Source: Lota lota
Taxonomy: Eukaryota > Chordata > Actinopteri > Gadiformes > Lotidae
DNA: 64,000 nt
Direction: 5' to 3'
Assembly (NCBI GenBank): GCA_026745465.1
Contig: JACYXH010000129.1
Span: 704,001 to 768,000 of the forward strand
Shown here in pieces: positions 26,331 to 51,189 of this stretch. The first letter of the stretch is position 1. Every line of letters starts with the position of its first letter. The translations under genes were made by a program, and so were the position numbers. The notes under the pieces are model-generated. The model ran no database searches, was not told the origin of the DNA, and was given only the letters and a program-made list of their open reading frames with translations.

Positions 26331-26911
26331 AAGAGCATCTCTAGTTGTAGTGTACTTCGTCCCATCCCTCACCACCTGTTGTAGGACTGAAGATGACATT
26401 CCATGGTTCTCCACTGCAGCTACCGCCACCACCATCAGCATCACCATCATTATGGTTGCCATAGTTACAGTATTTGTGGGAGGGAACTCTGGAGGGATGG
26501 ATGGAGAATGATTGGGAGGTTTAGGGGGTAGGTCTGTAAAGATTTCCAATTCAAAATTCAAATCCATTTTTCGAATGAAGAACATTGACGTTTTCTGACG
26601 AAATGTGGGAATGTGTCACAGCTCTCTGTCCCTCTCTCACTCTCTTTAATAGCAATACAGTATCGTAAGACAGCCCTGTGGATCCCAAATCATACTAAAT
26701 GTATCTATACTTAACACAAACTTCTCTAACCCTAACCCTTTTTAAACTAAATCACAGTTTCTCTGTATAGCTTCAGGTGTACCATAGCATAGTGTAGCAC
26801 ACTACACATCCCCAAATCTAATTAAATCAGGACATCAACATCAAAATTCATATCACATCAAAAGGTGTGGGTTCTTTTTTTCTTATTATTTTACTCAAAC
26901 ATGGTCTTAAT
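26331..26911. other. Unique noncoding DNA
   Basis: No gene or repeat family recognised. CTAACCCTAACCC near 26730 is too short to be called telomeric. Confidence 0.45.
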
Positions 26912-26935
26912 AACACACACACACACAAACACACT

Positions 26936-26978
<43 letters not shown>

Positions 26979-26996
26979 GAATACACACAGACCCCC

Positions 26997-27027
<31 letters not shown>

Positions 27028-27030
27028 ACA
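26912..27030. repeat. Compound (CA)n, poly-C, (CA)n
   Basis: CA array, then a 22-bp poly-C (26992-27013), then CA again. The block is symmetric: a homopolymer inside a dinucleotide array. Confidence 0.95.
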
Positions 27031-27256
27031 TACACGGGCCTATTCAATATTTCCCTGCAGCTGTAGGGAATGTGTTTGCTTGTTAGACTAAAGGAGAAGA
27101 TTGTAAGTTGACGTGGACAACATCGAGATGAACATGCCTGTTTAAATTAACAGCAGGACTCTGCAGCCAAACACAAGTCAATCAAATGTCCCTAGCTAAT
27201 GAGGGCAGTGAAGCAACACAAACAACATCTCCCTCACACACACACACACACACTCT

Positions 27257-27287
<31 letters not shown>

Positions 27288-27503
27288 ATCGTACCCTGAG
27301 CTCTTATTAAACTGCCCTTCCTAATCCGTAATCCCGTTGCGTCTTCCTCGCAGGTACAAGCGTGGGGCTGTGTTTGTGTGCGTGTGTGTGTAAGAGAGAG
27401 TAGGTGTCTACATTTGCAAGTGCAGGATTTGAAATGTGTGTGTGTGTATGTGTGTGTGTGAGAGAGAGAAAATCGAAGTGCGCAGTGCAGGAGAGGAAAT
27501 GTG

Positions 27504-27538
<35 letters not shown>

Positions 27539-28183
27539 TAGTGCTATGTGTGCGACTGCAGGAGAGGAAAGGCGTGTGACGTATGTGTGTGTATGTGTGC
27601 GTGCAGATATGTCTTTGTGAGGTTGTGTCAATGAGAGACTATGTCTGTCTGTCTGTCTATCTCCCTATCTATCTATCTATCTATCTTTATACATGTCTAT
27701 ATATCTCTCTCTCTCTCTATATATATTGATCTATCAATCTCTGTAAGAGATTTAATGCCAACAGAGAGTTCAATGAGCGCTACCTACTAGCAAACCAATA
27801 CAAGCAACAATACGTGTGGTATAGTGACAAAACATACAATTATGACTACATAAAAAAAGAGTGGTTTTGAATTATTTGACCGCCCGACTGACAGCAGAGT
27901 TCTAAAAGTTTAGACTGACATACTGAACGGCAGAATGAACGACATACATAGAGGAAAAAAACAGAGCGAGAGAGCTTGAGAGGGAGAAACAAACCCACAC
28001 ACTAGAGACTATACGTGAACGACAGAAAGCAAGAAAGAGAGAGAGAAAGAGAGATGTCAATAAAGCCCCTTTGTATTTCAGAGAGAGAGAAAGAGAGAGC
28101 GAGGTGGAGCGAGATTGGAAATAGGCAGCGCAACCAGGCATTAAATGATGTTGGTTTAAAGCTGACATCGTTCATCATCATCA
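27031..28183. other. Noncoding DNA dense in TG/CA and TCTA stretches
   Basis: CA stretches at 27236-27282, interrupted TG/GA blocks at 27367-27605, TCTG/TCTA tetranucleotides at about 27640-27690 and TC/TA to 27727, then GA-rich pieces at 27960-28110. Frames here are all low complexity. Confidence 0.6.
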
Positions 28184-28426
<243 letters not shown>

Positions 28427-28641
28427 CTACGAAGACGCAGCACAGACCCACCTCTTAATGATAATGCTCTTTAAATGGCTCTATTGATTTTAATGTAGCC
28501 TATCGCTTCTGAAAGTCGATATGATAGAAGCCCACCCAACCTTTCATGTAAAGCTGACTAGGAGTCTATTAGAGCAGTTATTGATAACACGTGGCTCACT
28601 CTCCATCAGCGCACTTTAAACAGAGCATGGTCCTCATTGAG

Positions 28642-28643
<2 letters not shown>

Positions 28644-28709
<66 letters not shown>
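28644..28709. repeat. (TG)n microsatellite
   Basis: About 66 bp of perfect TG. Confidence 0.97.
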
Positions 28710-28710
<1 letters not shown>

Positions 28711-29029
28711 ATGCACCCATGCATGTTTTAGACCATATACACTATGCTAGCCATCTGGCCATTGTGGGGGAATAATGTTCTCAGCGATTCACAACCCGTT
28801 TGAGTAGAGGACTACATGAACCTTGGGACATTCTTGAAAACAGGAAACAACGAAACCATTGAGCGCTGTAGTTTCAAATAATACGTTTCCGAGAACTGAA
28901 AAGAAGAAAAAAGGTAAACTTCCTCTTCAGATTGCCATCATCATCACCTTCTTCACTCCCAGCTGAGACAGACTTAATTTCCATCACTCAGAGAGGTAGG
29001 GCGAGAGAGGTATGCAGAGAAGGAGAGCA
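28710..29029. other. Unique noncoding DNA
   Basis: No feature recognised. Confidence 0.45.
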
Positions 29030-29455
29030 GGGGGGAGAGAGAGAGCGAAAGAGAGAAAGAGAGAGAGAGAGAGAGGGAGAGAGAGAGGGAATATAAGAGA
29101 GATGAGATGTACTAGAAGAAGATGAAAGGAGAGGTGTGGGGAGGAAGAGGGGGGGCGCGATGGGTGGGGGGGTGGGGGTGGTTCAACATAAGACTGCGGG
29201 TTGTCGTGGCAACAGCAAGAGCCATAGTAGAGCCAAAGTCTTTCATCCAGAGAGAGAAATATATACACACAGAAGCAGAGAGAAATAAAGAAAAAGAGAG
29301 AGATAGTGAAAAAGAGAACAAATTAATAGAGGAAAAGACAGAGAGAGCGCGAAAGAGAGAGATAGAAAGATAGAGAGAGAGGTAGATAGTGATGGACAGA
29401 AAGAGAGAGAGAGAGAGACAAATAGAGAGAAATAGAGAGAACACGGGAGAGAGAG
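29030..29455. repeat. Degenerate GA-rich tract
   Basis: Purine-rich over about 400 bp, with GA blocks at 29037-29100 and 29240-29455 and a G-rich centre near 29140-29180. It looks like a decayed microsatellite. Confidence 0.75.
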
Positions 29456-30407
29456 GTTCCCTATAGGCCCTTGCTCTACAACACCCGCTTAAACGCTGCC
29501 ACACATCTGGGAGCCAACATGTCATCGTGTCTGCTCACCTAGCTGGAGTACAGAGACCCACACCACACCACGCCTGGCAGTAAAATGGGGGCCATGTAAA
29601 GCAATGGCTGTGTGAGATCCAATGGTCACATCGAAGGCACAAACCCCAATTAAACAGGCAAAGATAGACATCCAATTTAGGCTCTCTCAGTCATTGGCCA
29701 AAATAATATTTCCTCCGGGGGGACTAACATGAGGGCTAGAGGTTCAGTGGTCATTAAGGAGCCATTGGAAATCAGGATCACGAGACATCATGTGTACCTG
29801 AAGGTAAGAAGAGAGGCCGTAAAACAAAAACCTGCAGCAGAACCCCCCCCCCCCCCCCCCCCCTCCCCCCCCCCCCGTCTACACTCCACGTTTTCTTACA
29901 AAAGAGGGGTTTGGCGTCTTAACCACTGAAGTGAATGCTGTGGGATTTTGAAATGTAGCTGTTATTATTGTTGTGATTTTAAAGGAGCTATATGTCATAC
30001 ATTTAATGTACTAAATCATAAAATGACCATAACATGTCTTCAGAGATTAAGTAACCATTCTTAGTCTAAATACTGGCTTTGCCGACAGCAGTGCTACAGC
30101 CAGTATGTTCTCCTTTGAAATTGTCTTTTGTTTTTGTTTTTGATTTGGCCTGTGTGTTAGGATTTACAACTCTCAGAGTACACTGGGTTGCCAGATATGA
30201 CACTATTTGGCAAACAAACGTGGATCAAGCCATGGAAGCAAGCAAACAAACTGGATCAACTGAGATTGTACTACGTTCTACCCAACCTCAAAAGCCTTGT
30301 CCTCTTTCAAAAAAGATCCATGACCAGAGCGTTGCTAAATCACTGGTAAATCTTGGAGTTGCATTTCAAACCCCGATACAGCTTAAAGCAAATAAGAGGA
30401 AACATTC
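29456..30407. other. Noncoding DNA with a 34-bp poly-C
   Basis: Poly-C with one T interruption at 29843-29876. A 154-codon plus frame (30079-30543) crosses the next poly-G, has no recognised domain and is not accepted as a gene. Confidence 0.5.
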
Positions 30408-30430
30408 GGGGGGGGGGGGGGGGGGGGGGG
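30408..30430. repeat. Poly-G tract, 23 bp
   Basis: Uninterrupted G homopolymer. Confidence 0.95.
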
Positions 30431-30575
30431 ATGGACAGAGACAACTCCGTTCAATACTGAGAATTTGGACTGCAGTACGTGCAGTTAAAACGCTCGGTGT
30501 CAATGTTACATATTCTACCTTTAAGTTACGCTCCAACTTATAGTGTTCACAGTGCACAAAAGCTGTGGGTGTAAG

Positions 30576-30606
30576 TGTGTGTGTGTGTGTGTGTAGGTGT
30601 GTATAT

Positions 30607-30645
<39 letters not shown>

Positions 30646-30672
30646 TGTGTGTGTGTGTGTGTCTGTGTGTGT
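30576..30672. repeat. (TG)n with interruptions
   Basis: TG array broken by AGG, ATATAA and TC interruptions. It is less pure than most arrays in the window and so probably older. Confidence 0.93.
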
Positions 30673-31508
30673 AGGTTTGAGTGTGTGTCCACGTGGTGTA
30701 AAAGTGTGTGCAGGTGTCAGTGTGTAGCTAGGTGTGTGGGAATGGTAAAGTTTGATCATAGGCCAGTCACGTTCCCTCAGGAGAACTCAAACACAAACCC
30801 TGCTATTTCTGCAGAACCTGGCGCCGTTGCGTTTTGCCCAGTTAACTTGTGGCAGTAATTCCATTTACCCAACCAACAAAAAAAGAACTAAACTTTCCGA
30901 GCGGTTTGTTTTCATGCTCTTATTTGGCGGCGGGAGCCTCCTGGTGTTGGCTGTACCTGTTTGACGTTGATAAAGCACACGGTTGAAATTCTCCTTCCCA
31001 GGCTCAATTCATGGCTTGCCTATTCAGCACAATTACAATGTGGCACTTCACACAGCAACTGTGCAGGAAGGGAGAGAGTGGGCGAGAGAGAGAGAGAGGG
31101 AGAGAGAGAGAGAGAGAGCACATAAGGGGGAGGCAGAGATAATGAGAGGGAGAGAGGAAGCATGCAAGTGAGAGGGAAAATTGGGTGAGAGGAAGAGAGG
31201 GGGGCAGTGAGAGAGTAGAAGGGGGAGAGAGAGAGGAAGTGGGGGAGAATGGGGTTGAGAGAGAGAGATAAAGAGCAGTAGATAGACCAAGCGTGTGGGA
31301 GGCTGGAAGGAAACGAGAGGGAGGAAGGAAGGGAGGGAGGGAGGGATGGAGGGAGGATGAAAACAGAGAGAAGAAGAGGCAGAGAGATCGATCCAAAAGC
31401 GGCTGAAGGGAGGTGGGAGAGTTCAGTTGACCAGCAGAGAGTAGACACTGTGGCCCATGCATATATGTGGGAACACTACATGTGAGTGCTCTGAATATTT
31501 ATACTGAG
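30673..31508. other. Noncoding DNA, GA-rich from 31066
   Basis: Unique to about 31060, then degenerate GA/GGA-rich sequence to about 31395, including GGGA repeats near 31318-31345. No gene. Confidence 0.5.
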
Positions 31509-31595
31509 GTGTGTGTGTGTGTGTGTGTGTGTGTGTCTGGGTGTGTGTGTGTGTGTGTGTGTGTGTCTGGGTGTGTGTGTGTGTGTGTGTCTGTG

Positions 31596-31627
<32 letters not shown>

Positions 31628-31662
31628 AGCGAGCATGCGTGTGTGTGTGTGTGTATGTGTCC
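31509..31662. repeat. Compound (TG)n / (TGCG)n
   Basis: TG blocks separated twice by CTGGG, then GTGC/GTGCG tetranucleotides near 31607-31632. The repeated CTGGG interruption points to duplication of larger units. Confidence 0.95.
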
Positions 31663-33082
31663 GTGCACGCAGGCTTTCAAAGCAAATGCACAGAAAAGGC
31701 GGAGAATGGGAAAGGCACATACATCTGGGGACACAATAACTAACTGAAAATAGCTTCCATTTATGTGTACACACCGCTGATGAAATCTCGGCGGCATTGG
31801 CTTTATCCACCGCTGGCTTCCGTAAGGTAAACTAGCCCCTCACAATTCCCGGCCGACTCCTGCCTTATATTGGATCGTTAAAGTTCAATATATATAGCCG
31901 TTATGTATTTCATGACAGAGTACCATGACAGCTAACCCACCACCGCGGCCTTGATGATGGTGATATTGAGTAGAAACGAAGCAGGGGGGAGCTCATTGCG
32001 ATCGTCCATATTTTGGGGTAATAGAATGTAACTAGAATCATTATTTTTTCATCATAGGCCTTCCCACACTTGTCTCTTACATCTAGGAACCCACTTCTCT
32101 CCGCTCGCTCTCTCTTGCTCTCTCATTCTCTCTGTGTGTCTCTATCTCGGTCCCCCCCCCCCCCCCCCCCCCCCCCATCCCCCCATCCCCCATCGCTCCC
32201 CCCCCACCCCCTCCTCTCTTTCCCTCCCATGCTCTCTATCTCTCGCTCGCTCTCTCTGTCTTCGCGCTGCACACTGCAAGTCAATTTACAACCCAAGCAG
32301 ATAGCGCTGGTGCCGGTATATCTTGTACTATTGGGGGCCCAATGGCATTTGAGACACTGGCGTTAGAACTGAGATCTTGGAGGGAAATAGAGCAGTGATT
32401 GTGGGTAGAAGGAGGAGAGGAGCCGAGGAGTCCCAAGGCGTTACACTGTGTCGGCACCCCCTAGTAAAAAGAGGGGCTGCTTTTTTTTCTTCCTCTCAAG
32501 CACACTCTGCTCTCTGGGTGCCCAGGACTGTGAAAGAGCAGCTCCATCCCCCCCCCACCCCTACCTGCTGTGACGTCTTTTTAAAAGCATATTAGGACAT
32601 AATGTACCTTTTCGTCTTCACAGGAAAATGGAAGAAGGCTTTTATTTAAATAGTTTTCCTCCAACAAACACTACAATGTTTTCCTTTTGAGGGAACATCA
32701 AATGCTTCCGCCATCAAAGGCAACATTCAGCAGAAAACTGGTGTGGCGGTTCGGTAGAGTTAGCTTGCTAATGCCACTTTTTAAACCCTCTTTCCCTGGA
32801 AGCAGATGTAGCATATAGCGTAGCCACTGACGCCGAAAGGATTTGCATTTTGTGACGGTTCAAGGCCAATATCTAACCTCAGTATGTGAATAAGCGTAAA
32901 GGTTAACTGTAAGTATAAGTGCGTGTGTTTGTGTCCTCGTGCCATGTGCCATGTGCAGAGACGTGGGGGGAGAAGACGATGCTAAATCACTACGCAGCAA
33001 CATGTTAGCCTGCAAACACAGTGAATGAATTATTGACAGAGAGACACGATATACGATAAAGAGAGAGAGGGAAGGGGGTAGC

Positions 33083-33084
<2 letters not shown>
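31663..33084. other. Noncoding DNA with poly-C at 32152-32176
   Basis: A 25-bp poly-C sits in a CT-rich neighbourhood (32095-32270). The rest is unique sequence without a recognised gene. Confidence 0.5.

Positions 33085-33122
<38 letters not shown>
33085..33122. repeat. (GA)n microsatellite
   Basis: About 38 bp of GA with a degenerate continuation. Confidence 0.93.
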
Positions 33123-33125
<3 letters not shown>

Positions 33126-33247
33126 CGAGAGAGTGATAGAAAGAGAGAAACTAAAGAGAAACACACTGCAATCCTTTCATTCTGTTCTCTTCTAGAGGGG
33201 GATTCAAGGAATCCTTTGACTATTTAGTCATTTTGCTTTCATCCATC

Positions 33248-33390
33248 TTTTTTTTTGTGACATGCCATCAAGAAGCAGGTAGAGGGTGTATTTGATCAGG
33301 GATGCCTACAGGTTAACCTGCAGCCATTAGGGTTTGAACCCTGAACCATTTGGGCAAAGAGTCAAACACCCAAACAACTAGATTATCCCC
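33248..33390 (-). repeat. tRNA-derived SINE with short A tail
   Basis: On the minus strand an A-box-like TAGTTGTTTGG (33370-33380) precedes the B box GGGTTTGAACCC (33330-33341) at normal tRNA spacing. About 75 bases of body follow, and the element ends in nine A residues (33248-33256 on this strand). No clear target-site duplication was found. The A tail and order of parts support a retroposed SINE rather than a tRNA gene. Confidence 0.55.
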
Positions 33391-33880
33391 ACCAACAACA
33401 TGCTGCTCTCAACAAGGTCCTCTCTTGGGCGCGTAGGCGCCGATAGAAGCAAGAGCTTTTCCCAGAATCGGACGTCAAGCTGTTCTATGGTAGTTGGTCA
33501 CGGTGATTGCTTCTAAGAGATCAATCACTGGCTCGCTTCACTCCCCTTCCCCCCCACCCACCCACCGACCACCACATTCTCTTTTCTTACGGACACAAAT
33601 CACCCAAATAAACTCCAATTACGAGACTCTGGCTCCCGACACGTCTTCCGTAAGATCACACAACGACAAAAAGGCAGCTTCTCATGACCTCTCCATCGGA
33701 CCGAACAGCAAAAAGCGTTTTGTTGTTTTATTCCCCGCTCCTTTGCACTCCGAAACAACTGCGGTAATTGTGCCCTCGCGGCCGGTGGTCTTAGAAACCC
33801 AGTCATCCATTTTGAATAAAGGAATCTCCGTGCCTGTAGCTGAGAGTAGCTGAGGAAGAATCTGGGCCGACCGTCTAAAC
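33391..33880. other. Unique noncoding DNA
   Basis: A C-rich stretch with CCCA repeats near 33551-33566. Two overlapping frames of about 120 codons on opposite strands show no domain. Confidence 0.45.
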
Positions 33881-33884
33881 TGTT

Positions 33885-34005
33885 GCTACTTGGAGGGGGG
33901 TTTGACTCTAAGCTCAAAGGTTTTTGGATCAAACCCATGGACCCCAAAGCCTCAACCTTGAACAAGATGCCATAACCGCTACCTGCTCAGTAAAGACACG
34001 AATCT
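33885..34005 (+). repeat. tRNA-derived SINE piece
   Basis: GGATCAAACCC (about 33926) is a B-box match. Downstream, CCTTGAACAAGATGCC and TAACCGCTACCTGCTC follow the layout common to many teleost SINEs (ttgaacaagg, then taaccc...ctgctc). It shares ATGCC(A/T)TAACCGCTA with the piece at 57057-57240, so the two are probably one family. Confidence 0.5.

Positions 34006-38807
<4,802 letters not shown>

Positions 38808-38891
<84 letters not shown>
38808..38891. repeat. (GA)n microsatellite
   Basis: About 84 bp of perfect GA. Confidence 0.97.
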
Positions 38892-41956
<3,065 letters not shown>

Positions 41957-42209
41957 ACACACACTCAAACAAACACAGACAGGCAGACACCCAAATTCTT
42001 TCTCACACAAACACATAGACTCACTTTATTTTTCTGTTTGTCTTTCTTTCCTAGACACACGTAATTACTTTCTCTCTTGGTCTCTCTCTGTCACAGACAG
42101 ACAGACACAAATACATAGACAGACACACACACAGCGAGGCGTCCCCAGCAGGGCTACGGAGATGAGATCAAGGCTGGGCTTCTTCTAGATATTTCATCCA
42201 ATAAGTAAT

Positions 42210-42340
<131 letters not shown>

Positions 42341-42439
42341 GTCTGCAGTGTTGGTGTACTGTGCAAACGGACCAGTTTTCCCACAGCTCCAGCAGAAACC
42401 CAAAACAGCAGACAAGAAGAGGAGCGCTGAGGTGCAACA

Positions 42440-42598
42440 CTCATAATCAAATCGAATGGAATATGATCTAATCTAGTTTGAATATGATCAAATCGTATCT
42501 AATTGATATATGATCAAATCTAATCTAATTGTGTCTAATCCTATATAACCTAATCTAACATAATTTCATCGCATCTAATCAAACTGCAGAGTTAGACT
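42440..42598. repeat. AT-rich degenerate (ATCTA)n-like tract
   Basis: ATCTAAT and ATATGATC pieces recur many times at 5- to 25-bp steps. It looks like a decayed pentanucleotide satellite leading into the 34-bp minisatellite. Confidence 0.5.
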
Positions 42599-42765
42599 AG
42601 CATAGTTGAAACCGTCACTTTAGAGTTTGATTATTTGGATTAAAACTACAATTTAAAGTTAGATGAATTGGATTATAACCTCCACTGAAGCATTACATTA
42701 GTTAGATTATAACCTCCACTGAAGAGTTCGATTTTTTAGAGTATAACCTCCACTTGAGTAAAATG
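42599..42765. repeat. 34-bp minisatellite, about five units
   Basis: AACCTCCACTGAAG or close variants start near 42610, 42644, 42678, 42712 and 42746, at exactly 34-bp steps. Each is followed by a TTAGA/TTTGA-like AT-rich half. Units 3-5 are most alike; units 1-2 are more diverged. Confidence 0.8.
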
Positions 42766-44199
42766 TAGGAATAAAAAGAAATAAGAACAGCTTCATTACC
42801 ACCACAGCCTGCTGCGTTCCTCCAGCATGCAATGCCCGTACTGACCAACAGATGGCAGTGCACAGGGGGAACCAGAGGAACGCATTTATCAAACTTTGAT
42901 TGCACACTGGGGATCCTTTGGCATTGTCGAATGCGTGCCGTATCGACAAACGTTTTAGGGAGACAGGAATACGTTCAGAACCACTTTTCTTATACCCTGT
43001 CTGTACATATAGTGTAAATATAGTTCATGTCAGCCATCCAGTGTGTGGGACAGGTTTAACAGTGCATGGCGTAACACTCATTTAAATAATCCAAAACTTA
43101 AACAGCAACTGTTATTACAAGGTATGGAGTTAGCCATGGTAATAGTTCATCATCGGTGTTGTTGCGTAATCCTTTTAGGGATTTCAAAATGGGTTTCACG
43201 GGGAAATGGCCTGGGAATGGCTGGTTGGTCATTTCGGCCACATCGTTTAAGCCCTATCTGTTGCTGGATGGCTTGGACCAACCCAGGAGAAGGGCGGCTT
43301 GACTCTAAACTAGCCTGGCTGGTAAAGTCTATGTTCTGGAGGAAATGGGGTAGCCAAAGTTGTAGGTTTCGTGAGCCAACATGACACGTCATCAGTGCGT
43401 GAGGGAGCCTAAAATATCCAAGACTATAGCCAATATCCAATAATTAGCTTTCATCCAAAGAGACACATCAAAGTGTGTTTCGCCACATCAAGTCTAACAT
43501 GCGATCTAACATTTGCTATGGAGCAGCTAGAGGGTTGGCCGTCTTGCTCAAGAATAACTACAAGTAGGCCGCAGACATTGTGGACATTTAACCACAAACA
43601 AGCACAAGGTGGTCAGTAGCACAGTCTGTCTATGATCTCCACTGATTAACAAGTTGCAACTAAAGGGCTTTGACTGCTGTGTATAACGTTCCAATGATTG
43701 CACTCCGACAGACTGCTGTGAGGGATTATTTAATTAAAGTCGATTTTATCGTGTTTTCTGTGTTTGAAGTATGGTCGTTAAAACATTCGGTTAAATGGCT
43801 GTGTCGCTTCGCTATCATAGCAATGCACACCAAGCTTCAGTGCGTCAGCGGGCGTGTGTGTATGTCTGTGAGCCTACATTCAGGAACATTCGGAATAATT
43901 CGCACTTGTTTAATGTTAACGGTTTTCGCCAAACAGATTGGAAAGATCGGAAACGGTCTGCATGTGCATCACAGCACCCAGTTTCCAGCCAGCACCAGTA
44001 GCCGTTAGTTAAAGCACTTTACGTGTTATGCTTCATGCTGTCAGTGCACACACATTCACACATTCTCCCCCCCCCCCCCACACACACACCCCCCCCCACC
44101 CTTAACCAAAGTGTAACCTAGCTCCCCGGACCACCCACCCTGTGGATGCTTGCAGGGGGTGGTGTCCACTGGGGCCTGTGGGCACGCGGTAACCCATCC
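42766..44199. other. Unique noncoding DNA
   Basis: No gene recognised, although overlapping frames of 113 and 112 codons exist. C runs interrupted by CA at 44068-44100. Confidence 0.45.
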
Positions 44200-44350
44200 T
44201 ACTAACCGACCGCCTTACTGAATAACCAACCAATCGACCGACCAGCCAACCGAACAAACTGACCAACTGACTTACCGACAAATCGGCCGACCAAACCAAC
44301 TGCCAAACAACCACCCAACCAACTGACTGACCTAGCAACCCACCAACCTG
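44200..44350. repeat. Decayed tetranucleotide (ACCG/ACCA/ACTG)n
   Basis: About 150 bp of ACCGACC, ACCAACC and ACTGACC pieces, largely G-poor except at ACCG/ACTG. It appears to be an old tetranucleotide array. Confidence 0.65.
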
Positions 44351-45470
<1,120 letters not shown>

Positions 45471-45639
45471 AAGCGAGAGAAAGAGATAGCATATGCAATG
45501 ACACATACTGTTGAATGGGAGGTGTTTGCATGAAGTGGCTTTGCACAAACTTGATTGACATTTGAGTGCCTTACGTTTCAGATCCAATCATCGCCGCCGC
45601 TGCCGCTTAAATCAACTCCTCACCTCCTTTCGTCAATTA

Positions 45640-46150
45640 GTATGCCCCCCCTCTCCAAGCCTCTCCTCTCCACTTTTCGTTTCTTCTCTCTTCCCCTCCC
45701 CTCTCATTGTCATCTCTTGCCACTCTCTTCTTCTCCTCTCCCCTGTACTCCTCCTCTTCTCTCTGTCCCATTTTCTCCCCATGTCTCCTCTCTTTATTCT
45801 CTTAGCACCCCCCATCTTCTCTCCTTCTCTTCCCCTTGGCCTACTCTTCTCTTCTCTGTCCTCTCTCTAACTCCAACTCCTCTTACTTATTTCTTCCCTC
45901 CTTCTCCCCATCCACTCTCCTCCTTCTCATCTCCTCTCCCCCACCCCTCAATCCACTCCCCCTCCTCTTCTCCAACTCCCTCTTCCTTCTCATCTCCAAT
46001 CCTCCTCCCCCTTTCCACTCCTCTCTCATCTCCTCACCATTTCCTCTGCTCTTTTTCCTCTCCGCTCTCTCTTCCTCCTCCCCTTCATTCTCCCTCCATC
46101 CCTCATCATCCTCCTCCCCCCCCTCCTCCTCCTCCTCCTCCACCTCCACA
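45640..46150. repeat. Degenerate pyrimidine (CT/CCT) tract
   Basis: About 500 bp almost wholly pyrimidine on the plus strand, ending in (CCT)n at 46121-46142. The Ser/Pro/Leu-rich frames (up to 206 codons) are compositional artefacts. Confidence 0.8.

Positions 46151-49104
<2,954 letters not shown>

Positions 49105-49136
<32 letters not shown>
49105..49136. repeat. Poly-C tract, 32 bp
   Basis: Uninterrupted C run. A 26-bp poly-G at 49224-49249 follows within 90 bp, so the two could base-pair as inverted arms. Confidence 0.95.
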
Positions 49137-49223
49137 ACATCCCCCCTCCCCAGAGCCCAACCAATGACAGGTAAGCCAACCGTCCGAAGGCATCAGAACC
49201 AGGAGCAGGTGGGAGAAGAAGGT

Positions 49224-49249
49224 GGGGGGGGGGGGGGGGGGGGGGGGGG
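49224..49249. repeat. Poly-G tract, 26 bp
   Basis: Uninterrupted G run facing the poly-C at 49105-49136. Confidence 0.95.
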
Positions 49250-49495
49250 TCCGGGGACCTGACTAGGACACAGGCCACTGCCTTGCTGACAGCTACTGAG
49301 CCTCATATGAGGAGCATCTCGGGGAGGGGATGGAGTCGCTCCAACGGGGCGGGGGAGGTATAAATAGAGAGAGGCAGGGGGGAGGGGAAGGGGGGGGAGA
49401 CTAGGGCAGAGGGGAGAGAGCAAGGGAGCCAGTGGACCGGTGGAAGAGCAGGGGTTGATGGGTAGGGTGTTAGGGAGTTTGGGGGAGGGAGGGAT

Positions 49496-49545
49496 GGAGA
49501 GGAGAGGAGAGGAGAGGAGAGGAGAGAGGAGAGGAGAGGAGAGGA
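49496..49545. repeat. (GGAGA)n pentanucleotide
   Basis: About ten GGAGA units with one GA insertion, within a broader purine-rich region (49370-49550). Confidence 0.9.
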
Positions 49546-50334
<789 letters not shown>

Positions 50335-50384
50335 TGAATGCATACAGAGGGAAGCGCAAGTGCATCGTAGCATAGTCCACTTAC

Positions 50385-50700
50385 TACACGCCACCTAGGT
50401 GGCTTCCATACTCCACCTAAGTGACTTTCCTCGGGCTCCTCCAAACAATTGGACACAGGGTGGTGATGTTGAAAGACCGGTTTATTGCAAAGGTTGAGTA
50501 TGATGGTACATGCAGATGGCGCTCCATACTGCCATGTAGGAGAGCTCTCCCTGAGTGTGTGCGGTGATAGCTGTTTTAACCCGTGCACACTGATTGCTCA
50601 ATGTGCAACAGGTGTGCAGCCCCACCCAGCCCCAGACTCCAATCAGTCTGACTCGGGCCAGGTGAGGCTGCTTAAACCAGCCATCATCCACACACACTCC
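50385..50700 (-). other. Possible retroelement end (LTR-like), uncertain
   Basis: Read on the minus strand, this unique stretch has AATAAA (near 50482) just after GCAATAAACC, a TTAAAA box about 100 bases upstream, and a palindromic CCACCTAGGTGG edge at 50391-50402. That resembles the promoter plus poly(A) layout of a solo LTR or a retrogene tail. No matching second copy or coding part lies in the window, so the call is weak. Confidence 0.25.
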
Positions 50701-50710
50701 CACATGCATG

Positions 50711-50711
<1 letters not shown>

Positions 50712-50752
<41 letters not shown>
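50712..50752. repeat. (CA)n microsatellite
   Basis: About 41 bp of CA. Confidence 0.95.
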
Positions 50753-50754
<2 letters not shown>

Positions 50755-51189
50755 GTCATTCATCTATCTTAGAATAACAACAGCGACGCACTATCCTCGG
50801 TTTCACTCTGTTGTTCATATCTTGTACACACCAACATGGAATATTAATACATGCACAAAGAAAAACAATGACCCGGGCATGAAGCAGTGCATTGTGGGTG
50901 GTGTGAGGAAAAGATGAACATGATGCCTCGGCGAGGTTGCATGGCTTTGACAGACTTTCCACCTCGCAGAGGAAACAAAATGTGGCACAATTCTTTATGC
51001 GCAAGGGTGTGTGTGTGTGTGTGTGTGTGTTTTACCAAGCAGTACTTTTGTACAGGAATTAAATCAGAGTCAGTGAGACCTTATCTGGGAGCTCGAAGCC
51101 ACAAGTGTTCCCATTGAAATGCAAGGCATGATGGGCAATGATTACAGCAGGATCTGCCGTGGCAAGGGTAATCTCCATTTTAACATTTC
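50753..51189. other. Unique noncoding DNA
   Basis: A short TG stretch at 51007-51030. GCAAGGCATGATGGGCAATG at 51121-51140 matches the recurring CCCATGATGC-type motif in reverse. No gene. Confidence 0.45.

Noticed and set aside
26725-26745. Telomere-like CTAACCCTAACCC
   Set aside because: Only two units; far too short to be an interstitial telomeric repeat.
30079-30543. A 154-codon plus frame with partly normal composition
   Set aside because: It crosses a poly-G run and shows no recognisable domain or splice sites.
43043-43440. Overlapping frames of about 100 codons on both strands
   Set aside because: No domain recognised on either strand; the mixed composition could be an old repeat, but no ends were found.
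50385-50700. A definite LTR retrotransposon
   Set aside because: Only promoter and poly(A)-like signals are visible; no partner repeat or coding part. Kept as a low-confidence feature.
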